From assembly GCA_002771315.1 (NCBI GenBank), contig PCSF01000172.1, positions 5,448-16,905 of the forward strand: DNA of 11,458 nt. The letters run 5' to 3'. The stretch is from Desulfobacterales bacterium CG23_combo_of_CG06-09_8_20_14_all_52_9. Its GTDB lineage: Bacteria; Desulfobacterota; Desulfobacteria; Desulfobacterales; UBA2156. The position numbers and the translations under genes are program-made. Below the pieces are notes generated by a model. That model had not been told where the DNA came from. It did no database searches and saw only the letters and a list, made by a program, of their open reading frames with translations. Position 1 is the first letter of the stretch, and every line of letters begins with the position of its first letter. Positions 1 to 5,737 of this stretch are shown here, piece after piece.

Positions 1-289
1 CCTTGAATTCTTCCGGAGCCGAACCATTGTCGTTGAGAAGTGTCAGAGAAACTTCCGCCATACCCAGGGGGGGCTTTCCGTTGGCTCCGGAAAAGATGAT
101 GTCTTCCATGGTCTTGCCCCTGAGCTGCTTGACGCTTTGCTCCCCCATGACCCAACGCAACGCATCCACGATGTTGCTCTTTCCGCATCCGTTGGGGCCC
201 ACGATAGCGGATATCCCGGTCGGGAAGGAGATGGCGGTCTTTTCGAGGAAGGATTTAAACCCGGTTACCTCAATTCTTTTAAGCTTCAT
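1..289 (-). CDS. smc: Chromosome segregation protein SMC, N-terminal part (runs off left edge)
   Basis: SMC is a chromosome-condensing ATPase that, with ScpA and ScpB in most bacteria, extrudes and organises DNA loops. Only the first 96 codons are inside the window, and the gene continues beyond position 1. The protein begins MKLKRIEVTGFKSF. It carries the Walker A motif GPNGCGKSN at residues 31-39 and then the family-typical stretches WVMGEQS and LRGKTMEDIIFSG, which belong to the SMC ATPase head. The coiled coil, hinge and Walker B parts lie outside. The ATG at 289-287 is preceded by GGAGG at 298-294, a good ribosome-binding site. It is on the same strand as the transporter operon, 214 bases downstream of the ATPase gene, so read-through is possible but not shown. 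Identity is nearly certain from the head motifs. Confidence 0.95.
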   Translation of the reverse strand, partial: MKLKRIEVTGFKSFLEKTAISFPTGISAIVGPNGCGKSNIVDALRWVMGEQSVKQLRGKTMEDIIFSGANGKPPLGMAEVSLTLLNDNGSAPEEFK

Positions 290-503
290 CGGGTCCTCCG
301 CATTCCTTTCATCAAACGTCAAATCACCCCTTGAAGGTGAAGGTGGCCACTATCAACCTCTTGCGGCGCACCGGCTTTTCCTCAATGAAACTGGATATCA
401 AGGAAAGAAAGGGTTGTAAAGAAAAAAACACAAGAAGGGGTATGTTTTTAAGGAATGGACACAAGATATAGGGAAGGAGGAACGGTTTGAGGACTCCACG
501 GTC
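290..503. other. Intergenic gap between transporter ATPase gene and smc
   Basis: I found no gene, no convincing rho-independent terminator and no clear sigma-70 promoter in these 214 bases. The part next to smc contains only the smc ribosome-binding site. It is therefore unclear whether smc has its own promoter here or is transcribed from the upstream operon. Confidence 0.5.
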
Positions 504-1235
504 TTATAAAATCTGACTTAAAAAGAGCCGCGTGCGCTCATGTTCGGGATTTTTAAAGAAATGTTCCGGCGTTCCTTCTTCCACGATGGCTCCCTCGTCC
601 ATGAAAAGGACTCGGTCGGCTACTTCACGGGCAAACCCCATTTCGTGGGTGACCACGACCATGGTCATCCCTTCACGGGCCAGGGTTTTCATGACGTCGA
701 GCACCTCCCCGATCATTTCCGGATCCAGGGCGGAGGTGGGCTCGTCAAAGAGCATGATTTTCGGATCCATGGCCAGGGCCCGGGCGATGGCCACACGCTG
801 CTGCTGACCGCCGGAAAGCTGATCCGGATATCCGTTGGCCTTCTCCCCGATACCCACTTTTTTCAAAAGCATCATGGCTTTTTCAAAGGCCTGAGCCTTG
901 GAGCGTTTCCGGACCACGACCTGGGCCAAAGTCACGTTTTCGAGAACCGTTTTGTGAGGGAAGAGGTTGAACGATTGGAAAACCATGCCGACCTCGGCAC
1001 GAACCTTGTTGATATCGGTCTTGGGATTTAGGATGTCGATGCCGTCGATGAGGATATGTCCGCTATCGGCGGCTTCCAGATGGTTGAGGCACCTTAAAAA
1101 TGTGCTTTTTCCAGACCCGGAAGGGCCGATGACCACCACCACCTCTCCTTGCTCGATTTTAACGGTAACATCCACCAGTGCTCGAACCGCATGGGGGGAA
1201 AGGAAGGTCTTATGGACGTTGCGGACGTCGATCAT
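504..1235 (-). CDS. Polar amino acid ABC transporter, ATP-binding protein (GlnQ/HisP family)
   Basis: This is the cytoplasmic ATPase that drives amino acid import through the permease encoded just upstream. The 243-residue protein has all motifs of the class: Walker A GPSGSGKST (37-45), Q-loop glutamine 87 in MVFQSFNLFPH, signature LSGGQQQR (140-147), Walker B IMLFDEP (160-166), D-loop SALD, and switch histidine 197 in VTHEMGF. The MVFQxFNLFPH string and the length are typical of GlnQ/HisP/ArtP proteins. I chose the ATG at 1235-1233, which overlaps the permease TGA as ATGA and follows GGAGG at a slightly long spacing. A longer reading up to 1322 adds 29 residues that lie inside the permease gene and match nothing in the family. 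It is the last gene of the binding protein-permease-ATPase operon. The substrate cannot be read from the sequence. Confidence 0.95.
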   Translation of the reverse strand: MIDVRNVHKTFLSPHAVRALVDVTVKIEQGEVVVVIGPSGSGKSTFLRCLNHLEAADSGHILIDGIDILNPKTDINKVRAEVGMVFQSFNLFPHKTVLENVTLAQVVVRKRSKAQAFEKAMMLLKKVGIGEKANGYPDQLSGGQQQRVAIARALAMDPKIMLFDEPTSALDPEMIGEVLDVMKTLAREGMTMVVVTHEMGFAREVADRVLFMDEGAIVEEGTPEHFFKNPEHERTRLFLSQIL

Positions 1236-2245
1236 GTGATCAGTTGCCTCCTTTCCAGGTATTGTAAGAACATGGAAAGCGTGAAGGTCAGAAAGAGATA
1301 GAGGAGGGCGCACAAAAACCAAAGTTCGAAGGGCTGCAGACTGGTGGTCACCACTTCACGGGTGGCTTTGGTCAGCTCCCGTATGGCGATAATGCCCAGA
1401 AGTGACGAGTCCTTGATGAGGCTGATGAACTGTCCGGCCAGGGGAGGGAGGATCCGTCGCAACGCCTGGGGCAAAATGACGTGGAGCATGGACTGGGCGG
1501 AGGTCATCCCCAGGGAGCGGGAGGCTTCTGTCTGGCCCCGGTGGATCGACTGAATTCCCGCACGGACGATCTCTGCCACATAGGCGCCTGCAAAGCAGGC
1601 CAGCGCCGCCACCCCGAACCACAGGGGCGGGATCTGTATCAGCCCATGCCTGGCCAGGATCGTGTTGATGAGGGTGCCCAAAACAAAATACCAGATGAAG
1701 ATCTGGACCAGAAGCGGGGATCCGCGGATCAGCTCGATGTAGGTGATGGCCAGCCACTTGAAAGCCGGATTTTTAGATATTCTGGCAAGCCCCCCGAAGA
1801 GGCCGATGATCACCCCGAAGATGATGGCGATTAAGCTCACCTTCAAAGTCAGCCAGAGACCTTCCATCAAAATCCCCACGCGCCAGCGGGGATAGGCGCC
1901 CAGCACGTCGCCAGGATAGATGAAGTCGCCTTCACGGACTCGAAGGGCTTTTGCGGGAACCGGATAAGTTTCTTTTATATCGCCTTCCTTAACCTCCACC
2001 AAGACGAGATCTTCCTTCATCGTAATACGGTGAACGGTTCCTTGGATCTGCGCCCGGACTTCTACCTGTTCTTTAAAGAGAAAATATTGCGGAATGCGGT
2101 ACCATCGCCACACATAGTCGATCTTCAGGGTGGCGTAGTACAAGGAATAGGCGACGCCTATCACGATGAAGAAAAAAACCCCCACCCAGACATAGTAACC
2201 GGTGTTTTTTGGAGTTCCGTCTGAAGTGGGGGTTCCCATGGGCAT
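1232..2245 (-). CDS. Polar amino acid ABC transporter permease (HisM/GlnP family) with extra N-terminal domain
   Basis: This inner-membrane permease should form the amino acid channel, probably as a homodimer because only one permease gene is present. The family part starts near residue 123 with GILMEGLWLTLKVSLIAIIFG. It includes RGSPLLVQ (174-181) and an EAA loop, TEASRSLGMTSAQ through ILPQALRR (about 239-264), which contacts the ATPase. At 337 residues it is about 100 longer than the usual 220-250. The extra part is a membrane segment at about 18-38 followed by a soluble stretch at about 41-120. That stretch is rich in beta-forming residues (VEVRAQIQGTVHRITM, EGDFIYPGDVLGAY) and resembles a small barrel or barrel-sandwich fold. 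The ATG at 2245 has a weak ribosome-binding site but follows a short leader ORF by four bases. The family assignment is firm. The role of the extra domain is unknown. Confidence 0.9.
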   Translation of the reverse strand: MPMGTPTSDGTPKNTGYYVWVGVFFFIVIGVAYSLYYATLKIDYVWRWYRIPQYFLFKEQVEVRAQIQGTVHRITMKEDLVLVEVKEGDIKETYPVPAKALRVREGDFIYPGDVLGAYPRWRVGILMEGLWLTLKVSLIAIIFGVIIGLFGGLARISKNPAFKWLAITYIELIRGSPLLVQIFIWYFVLGTLINTILARHGLIQIPPLWFGVAALACFAGAYVAEIVRAGIQSIHRGQTEASRSLGMTSAQSMLHVILPQALRRILPPLAGQFISLIKDSSLLGIIAIRELTKATREVVTTSLQPFELWFLCALLYLFLTFTLSMFLQYLERRQLIT

Positions 2246-2249
2246 ATCT

Positions 2250-2285
2250 TTATGTACGGTTCAAGGACTCGCGCTTTTTATACAT
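2250..2285 (-). other. Possible 11-codon leader ORF, or displaced start of the permease
   Basis: An ATG at 2285-2283 follows GGAGG (2296-2292) with an ideal six-base gap. It opens an 11-codon frame, MYKKRESLNRT, ending in TAA at 2252-2250. The permease ATG follows only four bases later and has no good ribosome-binding site of its own. Two readings are possible. One is a leader peptide that feeds ribosomes into the permease by translational coupling. The other is that the permease once began here and a small indel near 2250 shifted the frame. The basic peptide would suit the cytoplasmic tail before the first membrane segment. Confidence 0.35.
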
Positions 2286-2319
2286 TAGCGGCCTCCGGTT
2301 TTACCTGATCCCTCAGCCC

Positions 2320-3147
2320 CTATTGTACGTCCTTCAGCCACTGGTTGCTCTTGATCCACTTGTTGTAGATTTGATCGTACCGACCGTCGTTTTTCACCTG
2401 TTTTAAGAAGTTGTTGAGCCAGTTCATGAAATCGGGATCCCCTTTTCGGATCGCCCATGCCAGCGGTTCATAGGTGAAGGGCTTGTCTAAAAAAATCAGC
2501 TTCCCGACCCCCTGCTGGGCCATGAAAACGGCGCAGTAGGGCAGGTCATAGACAAAGGCATCGGCCTTGCCGTTGACCACTTCCAGCGCTGCCTCGGGCT
2601 CGGTCTCGAAGGATTTGTATTTGGCCTTGGGGATCATCCGTTTCACGGCCTGTTCGCCGGTGGTCCCCAGCTTGGAAGTCACGATGAAGTCGGCCTTGTT
2701 CAGATCGTTGTAGTTTTTGATTTTGGCTTCGTGCTTCTTGGCGATGAGGATGGTCTGCCCGACGATAATATAGGGATCGGCGAAATTGATCTTAAGGTTG
2801 CGCTCCTGCGTCACCGTCATTCCGCTCATGATGATGTCAAACTTTTCCGTGATCAAAGCCGGGATGATGCCGTCCCAGGCGGTGTTCACCGGAGTGAACT
2901 TGACACCCATGGCCTTGGCCATCTCTTTGGCCATATCGATGTCGAATCCGACAAAATCCCCTTTTTTATCGGTCATTTCAAAGGGCATGTACCCCGCCTC
3001 GAATCCGACGCGAAGCTCCCCCTTCTGCAAAATTTGCTCCAGGGTCGATTTTTTCGCCAGTTCGATGTCCGCTCCAAAAGATGTACCCGCAAAAAAGATA
3101 CCCGCAAAAAGAACCAATGCCCATTTACCAAAAACGCCTTTTCTCAT
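2320..3147 (-). CDS. Polar amino acid ABC transporter, periplasmic solute-binding protein (family 3)
   Basis: This is a secreted receptor that captures an amino acid and delivers it to the permease. The 275-residue precursor starts MRKGVFGKW, followed by a hydrophobic core (about 8-22) and a probable signal-peptidase site near residues 25-26 (SFGA before DIEL). The rest is a standard family 3 binding protein: ELRVGFEAGYMPFEM (44-58), GFDIDMAKEMAKAMG (67-81), SGMTVTQERNLKINFADPY (108-126) and LGTTGEQ (160-166). Arg116 normally holds the ligand alpha-carboxylate, and Asp201 in VYDLPY is placed to hold the alpha-amino group. The ATG at 3147-3145 is preceded by AAAGGAGG six bases upstream. A longer frame to 3234 lacks such a site and would bury the signal peptide. 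The gene is 74 bases upstream of the permease start. The exact substrate is not evident. Confidence 0.93.
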   Translation of the reverse strand: MRKGVFGKWALVLFAGIFFAGTSFGADIELAKKSTLEQILQKGELRVGFEAGYMPFEMTDKKGDFVGFDIDMAKEMAKAMGVKFTPVNTAWDGIIPALITEKFDIIMSGMTVTQERNLKINFADPYIIVGQTILIAKKHEAKIKNYNDLNKADFIVTSKLGTTGEQAVKRMIPKAKYKSFETEPEAALEVVNGKADAFVYDLPYCAVFMAQQGVGKLIFLDKPFTYEPLAWAIRKGDPDFMNWLNNFLKQVKNDGRYDQIYNKWIKSNQWLKDVQ

Positions 3148-3171
3148 AGAAATCCTCCTTTTGTTTTTAAA

Positions 3172-3209
3172 GAGTATCTGCCTATCCGGATTGGCCGCTT
3201 GGGATACTC
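3172..3209. promoter_or_regulatory. Inverted repeat GAGTATC/GATACTC ahead of the binding-protein gene
   Basis: Perfect 7-bp arms at 3172-3178 and 3203-3209 are separated by 24 bases. They sit between the zinc-ribbon stop and the ribosome-binding site of the solute-binding protein. The position would suit an operator, an mRNA hairpin setting the expression ratio within the operon, or an RNA-stabilising element. There is no T-run, so it is not a typical terminator. Confidence 0.35.
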
Positions 3210-3214
3210 GGCTG

Positions 3215-3367
3215 TCAGTAGGATTTTCCTTCATGCAAAAGCTCGGAGATCACCATCTGCCTGCCGCATTTGGGGCACTTGGGAATCTCTTCTTGGGGGA
3301 GGTAGATGATTTCGGTATGCCTGCACTCGGGGCATACCACCTCGACGGGTTCCGACTTGTTTCGCAT
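3215..3367 (-). CDS. Small zinc-ribbon protein (50 aa), first gene of the transporter operon
   Basis: This 50-codon frame starts MRNKSEPVEVVCPECRHTE and ends KCPKCGRQMVISELLHEGKSY. Two CPxC knuckles, Cys12/Cys15 and Cys31/Cys34, are spaced as in a rubredoxin-like or transcription-factor-type zinc ribbon, so it should bind one zinc or iron ion. An AAGGA ribosome-binding site lies about five bases upstream of the ATG at 3367. The stop is 67 bases before the solute-binding protein start on the same strand, so the two are probably co-transcribed. No enzymatic or DNA-binding function can be assigned from the motifs, and many such proteins in anaerobes are uncharacterised. Its codons, paired cysteines and well-placed ribosome-binding site make a real gene likely despite the small size. 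Confidence 0.75.
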   Translation of the reverse strand: MRNKSEPVEVVCPECRHTEIIYLPQEEIPKCPKCGRQMVISELLHEGKSY

Positions 3368-3437
3368 GGAGCGTCCTTTTCAGATTCCAAAAATCTGTAT
3401 CATAACCGTGCTGTTTGGCAAGCGTTTTTTCACCTGC

Positions 3438-3449
3438 AACTGCGCAGTT
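3438..3449. promoter_or_regulatory. 12-bp perfect palindrome AACTGCGCAGTT upstream of the phosphofructokinase promoter
   Basis: This is a perfect 12-bp palindrome in the divergent region between the zinc-ribbon/transporter operon and the phosphofructokinase gene. It ends six bases before the -35 box. That is a plausible place for an activator or a shared regulator, but only one copy is seen and no regulator family can be named. Confidence 0.3.
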
Positions 3450-3455
3450 CGATGC

Positions 3456-3485
3456 TTGACATCGGCCGGCAGCCGTCGATAAAAT
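3456..3485 (+). promoter_or_regulatory. Predicted sigma-70 promoter of the phosphofructokinase gene
   Basis: A perfect -35 box TTGACA (3456-3461) is followed after 18 bases by TAAAAT (3480-3485), five of six matches to the -10 consensus. Transcription would begin near 3492, leaving a leader of about 110 bases before the ATG at 3605. It is the best promoter match that I noticed in the window. Confidence 0.6.
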
Positions 3486-3604
3486 GCACCTGTAATCATT
3501 GAAATCATTTTTTCATTCAAACGATGCCAGGACCTGCGAGTCAAACAGGCTCAAAAGCGGGCCCTAGGCGGATGACCCTTCAACCCTATGAACGGGAGGT
3601 CCCT

Positions 3605-5689
3605 ATGACCGGGAAATCGCACATGGATGGAACAACCCTCTTGAAAAAGAAAGCAGTGGGGCGGATCGTCAGCAGCATCAACGCAGAGCTTGTCACCCGG
3701 AGAAGCTTTCGCCCCCCTAAGTGCCGCGCCTTTACACATCCGTTTGCGGCACTTGAAGAAGACCATCGATATCGGTTTCATATCCATGAAGAAGCGAAAA
3801 AAAGGCTTTCCCGGATCATCGATAACCGCGTGCAGCGAATCGTGGGAATCGAGGACGCCGATGCTTCATTTCGTGAAAAATACTGCCGGAAGCGAAATAT
3901 CGGCATCGTATTTTCCGGCGGTCCGGCACCCGGCGGACACAATGTCATCGCCGGGATTTTCGATGCCGCCATGGGAGCCAACCCTGAAAACCGCGTCTAC
4001 GGCTTTTTGCTCGGGCCCGACGGCGTCATCGAAAACGAGGCCGTCGAATTGACCGCCGATGTGGTGGACGCGCACCGGAATCTGGGGGGGTTCACCATGA
4101 TCAAGACGGGCCGAACCAAAATCGACACCAAGGAGAAGGTGTCCCTGTCGAGAAAAACTTGCAAGGATCTGGCGCTGGATGCTCTCGTCATTGTCGGAGG
4201 GGATGACTCCAACACCAATGCCGCTTTCCTTGCCCAGGAGATGATGGAAGACGGGGTCCAGGTCATCGGTGTGCCGAAAACCATCGACGGCGACATCCAG
4301 GTGAGGGATGAGGACGGGAATGTGCTCTGCGCCATGTCTTTCGGGTTTCATACGGCCGCCCGGGCCTTTGCTGCAGAAGTCAGCAACCTATGTACCGATT
4401 CCAGTTCCGATGTGAAGTACTGGCATGTCTGCAAGGTCATGGGACGGGTCGCCAGTCATCTGGCACTGGAAGTGGCCCTTCAGACTCATGCCAATATGAC
4501 TCTTATCGGTGAGGACCTGGCCGACTACATCGACAAAGAGCGCCTGATTCGGAGCGATTACAAGGATGACAACGCGTACGGCATTACCCTCAGGCACCTT
4601 TCCCGTGTGATTTGCGATGGGATCATCCGTCGGGCTGCGGTGGGGAAGAATTACGGCGTCCTCGTCATTCCGGAAGGGATCCTGGAGTTCATCAATGAGA
4701 TCCAGATCTTTATCATCAAACTCAATACCATCATTGCCGATTACAACCGGACTCACGATACGGATTTCCATAGTTCGTTTCCCATCCTTGAGGAGAAACT
4801 GGAATACTTGAGGGGCCTTGCCCGGCGATCCCGGGAGGAAGGGACTTTCAGTGTATGGAATTCCCGGGATGACGACCTGTTCGCCGATGTTCCTGAATTT
4901 TTCCAGGAAGGTCTTTTAATAGAGCGGGACAGCCACGGGAATTTCCAGTTTTCCCAGGTGGAGACTGAAAAGGTGATCATCGGGCTGGTCAAGGACTACC
5001 TAAAAATTCTCAGGGAAAAAGGGGAATACAAGGTCGGGATCGAAAGACGCTATTATCGAAAGACCCTCCAAGCGGCAGGACTTGACCCGGATCGCTTCGG
5101 TCCTGTGCTGTTCAGAAATTATGATGCCGGAAATTTTCTCCTTGTGGAAAAAGAGATCTTTTCCCAAAAAACCCTCCGCCAGGTCTTCGAGAGGGAGAAG
5201 CTTCTCTCTGAAAAGGAGGATGTCCCCAAGGCGATCCGGAAAATCTTCGACAAATCGGTACCGAAGTTTAAAACCCAGCTTCACTTCTATGGGTACGACG
5301 GCCGGGGGACCGACCCGACTCGGTTCGATTGTATTTATACCTATAATCTGGGGCTGACGGTATTCACCCTCATCGCCAACGGCGCCACAGGACAAATGGC
5401 GGCCATCAAGAACCTGGAGCAAAAATTTTCCAAATGGGAACCCATCGGCATTCCCATCGCACCCCTCATGAACATGGAGGAGCGGGGGGGGAAACTGAGT
5501 CTGGTATTGGAAAAAAGCCTGGTGGACTTGCAGTCGCCGGCCTTCCAGGTCGTCAAAGCCTTACGCGAAAACTGGCTCGGTGCTGTGGAGGATCCGGACG
5601 ACTACAGACGGCCCGGGCCCATCCGGTTTTCCGGAAAGAGCGAAGAAGACCGCCCCATGACCCTGGCCCTTAACGCGATTTCAGGCTGA
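3605..5689 (+). CDS. pfp: Diphosphate-fructose-6-phosphate 1-phosphotransferase (PPi-dependent phosphofructokinase, long form)
   Basis: This cytoplasmic enzyme interconverts fructose 6-phosphate and fructose 1,6-bisphosphate with pyrophosphate, so it can serve glycolysis and gluconeogenesis. Phosphoryl-donor loop residues are seen in GIVFSGGPAPGGHN (100-113). The PPi signature GGDDSNTN (198-205) has Asp201 where ATP enzymes carry Gly. The catalytic motif is PKTIDGD (224-230), again the PPi form rather than PKTIDND. MGR (279-281) and GYDGRGTDPTRFD near the C-terminal third bind the sugar phosphate. At 694 residues it is longer than plant or spirochaete-type enzymes (about 550) and carries about 90 residues before the first motif plus a C-terminal extension. 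The ATG at 3605 follows GGGAGG by five bases. A start at 3524 would add 27 unlikely residues. It is transcribed alone from the promoter at 3456-3485. PPi use is inferred from the two Asp/Gly signatures. Confidence 0.92.
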   Translation: MTGKSHMDGTTLLKKKAVGRIVSSINAELVTRRSFRPPKCRAFTHPFAALEEDHRYRFHIHEEAKKRLSRIIDNRVQRIVGIEDADASFREKYCRKRNIGIVFSGGPAPGGHNVIAGIFDAAMGANPENRVYGFLLGPDGVIENEAVELTADVVDAHRNLGGFTMIKTGRTKIDTKEKVSLSRKTCKDLALDALVIVGGDDSNTNAAFLAQEMMEDGVQVIGVPKTIDGDIQVRDEDGNVLCAMSFGFHTAARAFAAEVSNLCTDSSSDVKYWHVCKVMGRVASHLALEVALQTHANMTLIGEDLADYIDKERLIRSDYKDDNAYGITLRHLSRVICDGIIRRAAVGKNYGVLVIPEGILEFINEIQIFIIKLNTIIADYNRTHDTDFHSSFPILEEKLEYLRGLARRSREEGTFSVWNSRDDDLFADVPEFFQEGLLIERDSHGNFQFSQVETEKVIIGLVKDYLKILREKGEYKVGIERRYYRKTLQAAGLDPDRFGPVLFRNYDAGNFLLVEKEIFSQKTLRQVFEREKLLSEKEDVPKAIRKIFDKSVPKFKTQLHFYGYDGRGTDPTRFDCIYTYNLGLTVFTLIANGATGQMAAIKNLEQKFSKWEPIGIPIAPLMNMEERGGKLSLVLEKSLVDLQSPAFQVVKALRENWLGAVEDPDDYRRPGPIRFSGKSEEDRPMTLALNAISG

Positions 5690-5737
5690 CCCCAAGGCCA
5701 CTCGCCCAAAGAATGAAAAATTCATGAAATATTCGGG
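5690..5737. other. Convergent gap between phosphofructokinase and helicase genes
   Basis: Only 48 bases separate the two converging stops. The single structure is a weak AT-rich palindrome, ATGAA-AAA-TTCAT (5713-5725), with no GC stem or long T-run, so I do not call a terminator. Confidence 0.4.

Noticed and set aside
1236..1322. Longer N-terminus for the transporter ATPase
   Set aside because: The added 29 residues overlap the permease gene, do not resemble the family, and the ATGA-coupled ATG at 1235 has a Shine-Dalgarno sequence.
3148..3234. Longer start for the solute-binding protein
   Set aside because: It would place 29 polar residues before the signal peptide and overlap the zinc-ribbon gene; the ATG at 3147 has an ideal ribosome-binding site.
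3381..3397. CAGATT/AATCTG hairpin upstream of the zinc-ribbon start
   Set aside because: The stem is only 6 bp with AT-rich arms and no T-run; too weak to call a terminator or operator.
2786..3502. Long plus-strand open frame across the binding-protein and zinc-ribbon genes
   Set aside because: It is antisense to well-supported genes, has no family motifs and no ribosome-binding site.
3524..3604. Upstream start for the phosphofructokinase
   Set aside because: There is no ribosome-binding site at 3524, whereas GGGAGG lies five bases before the ATG at 3605.
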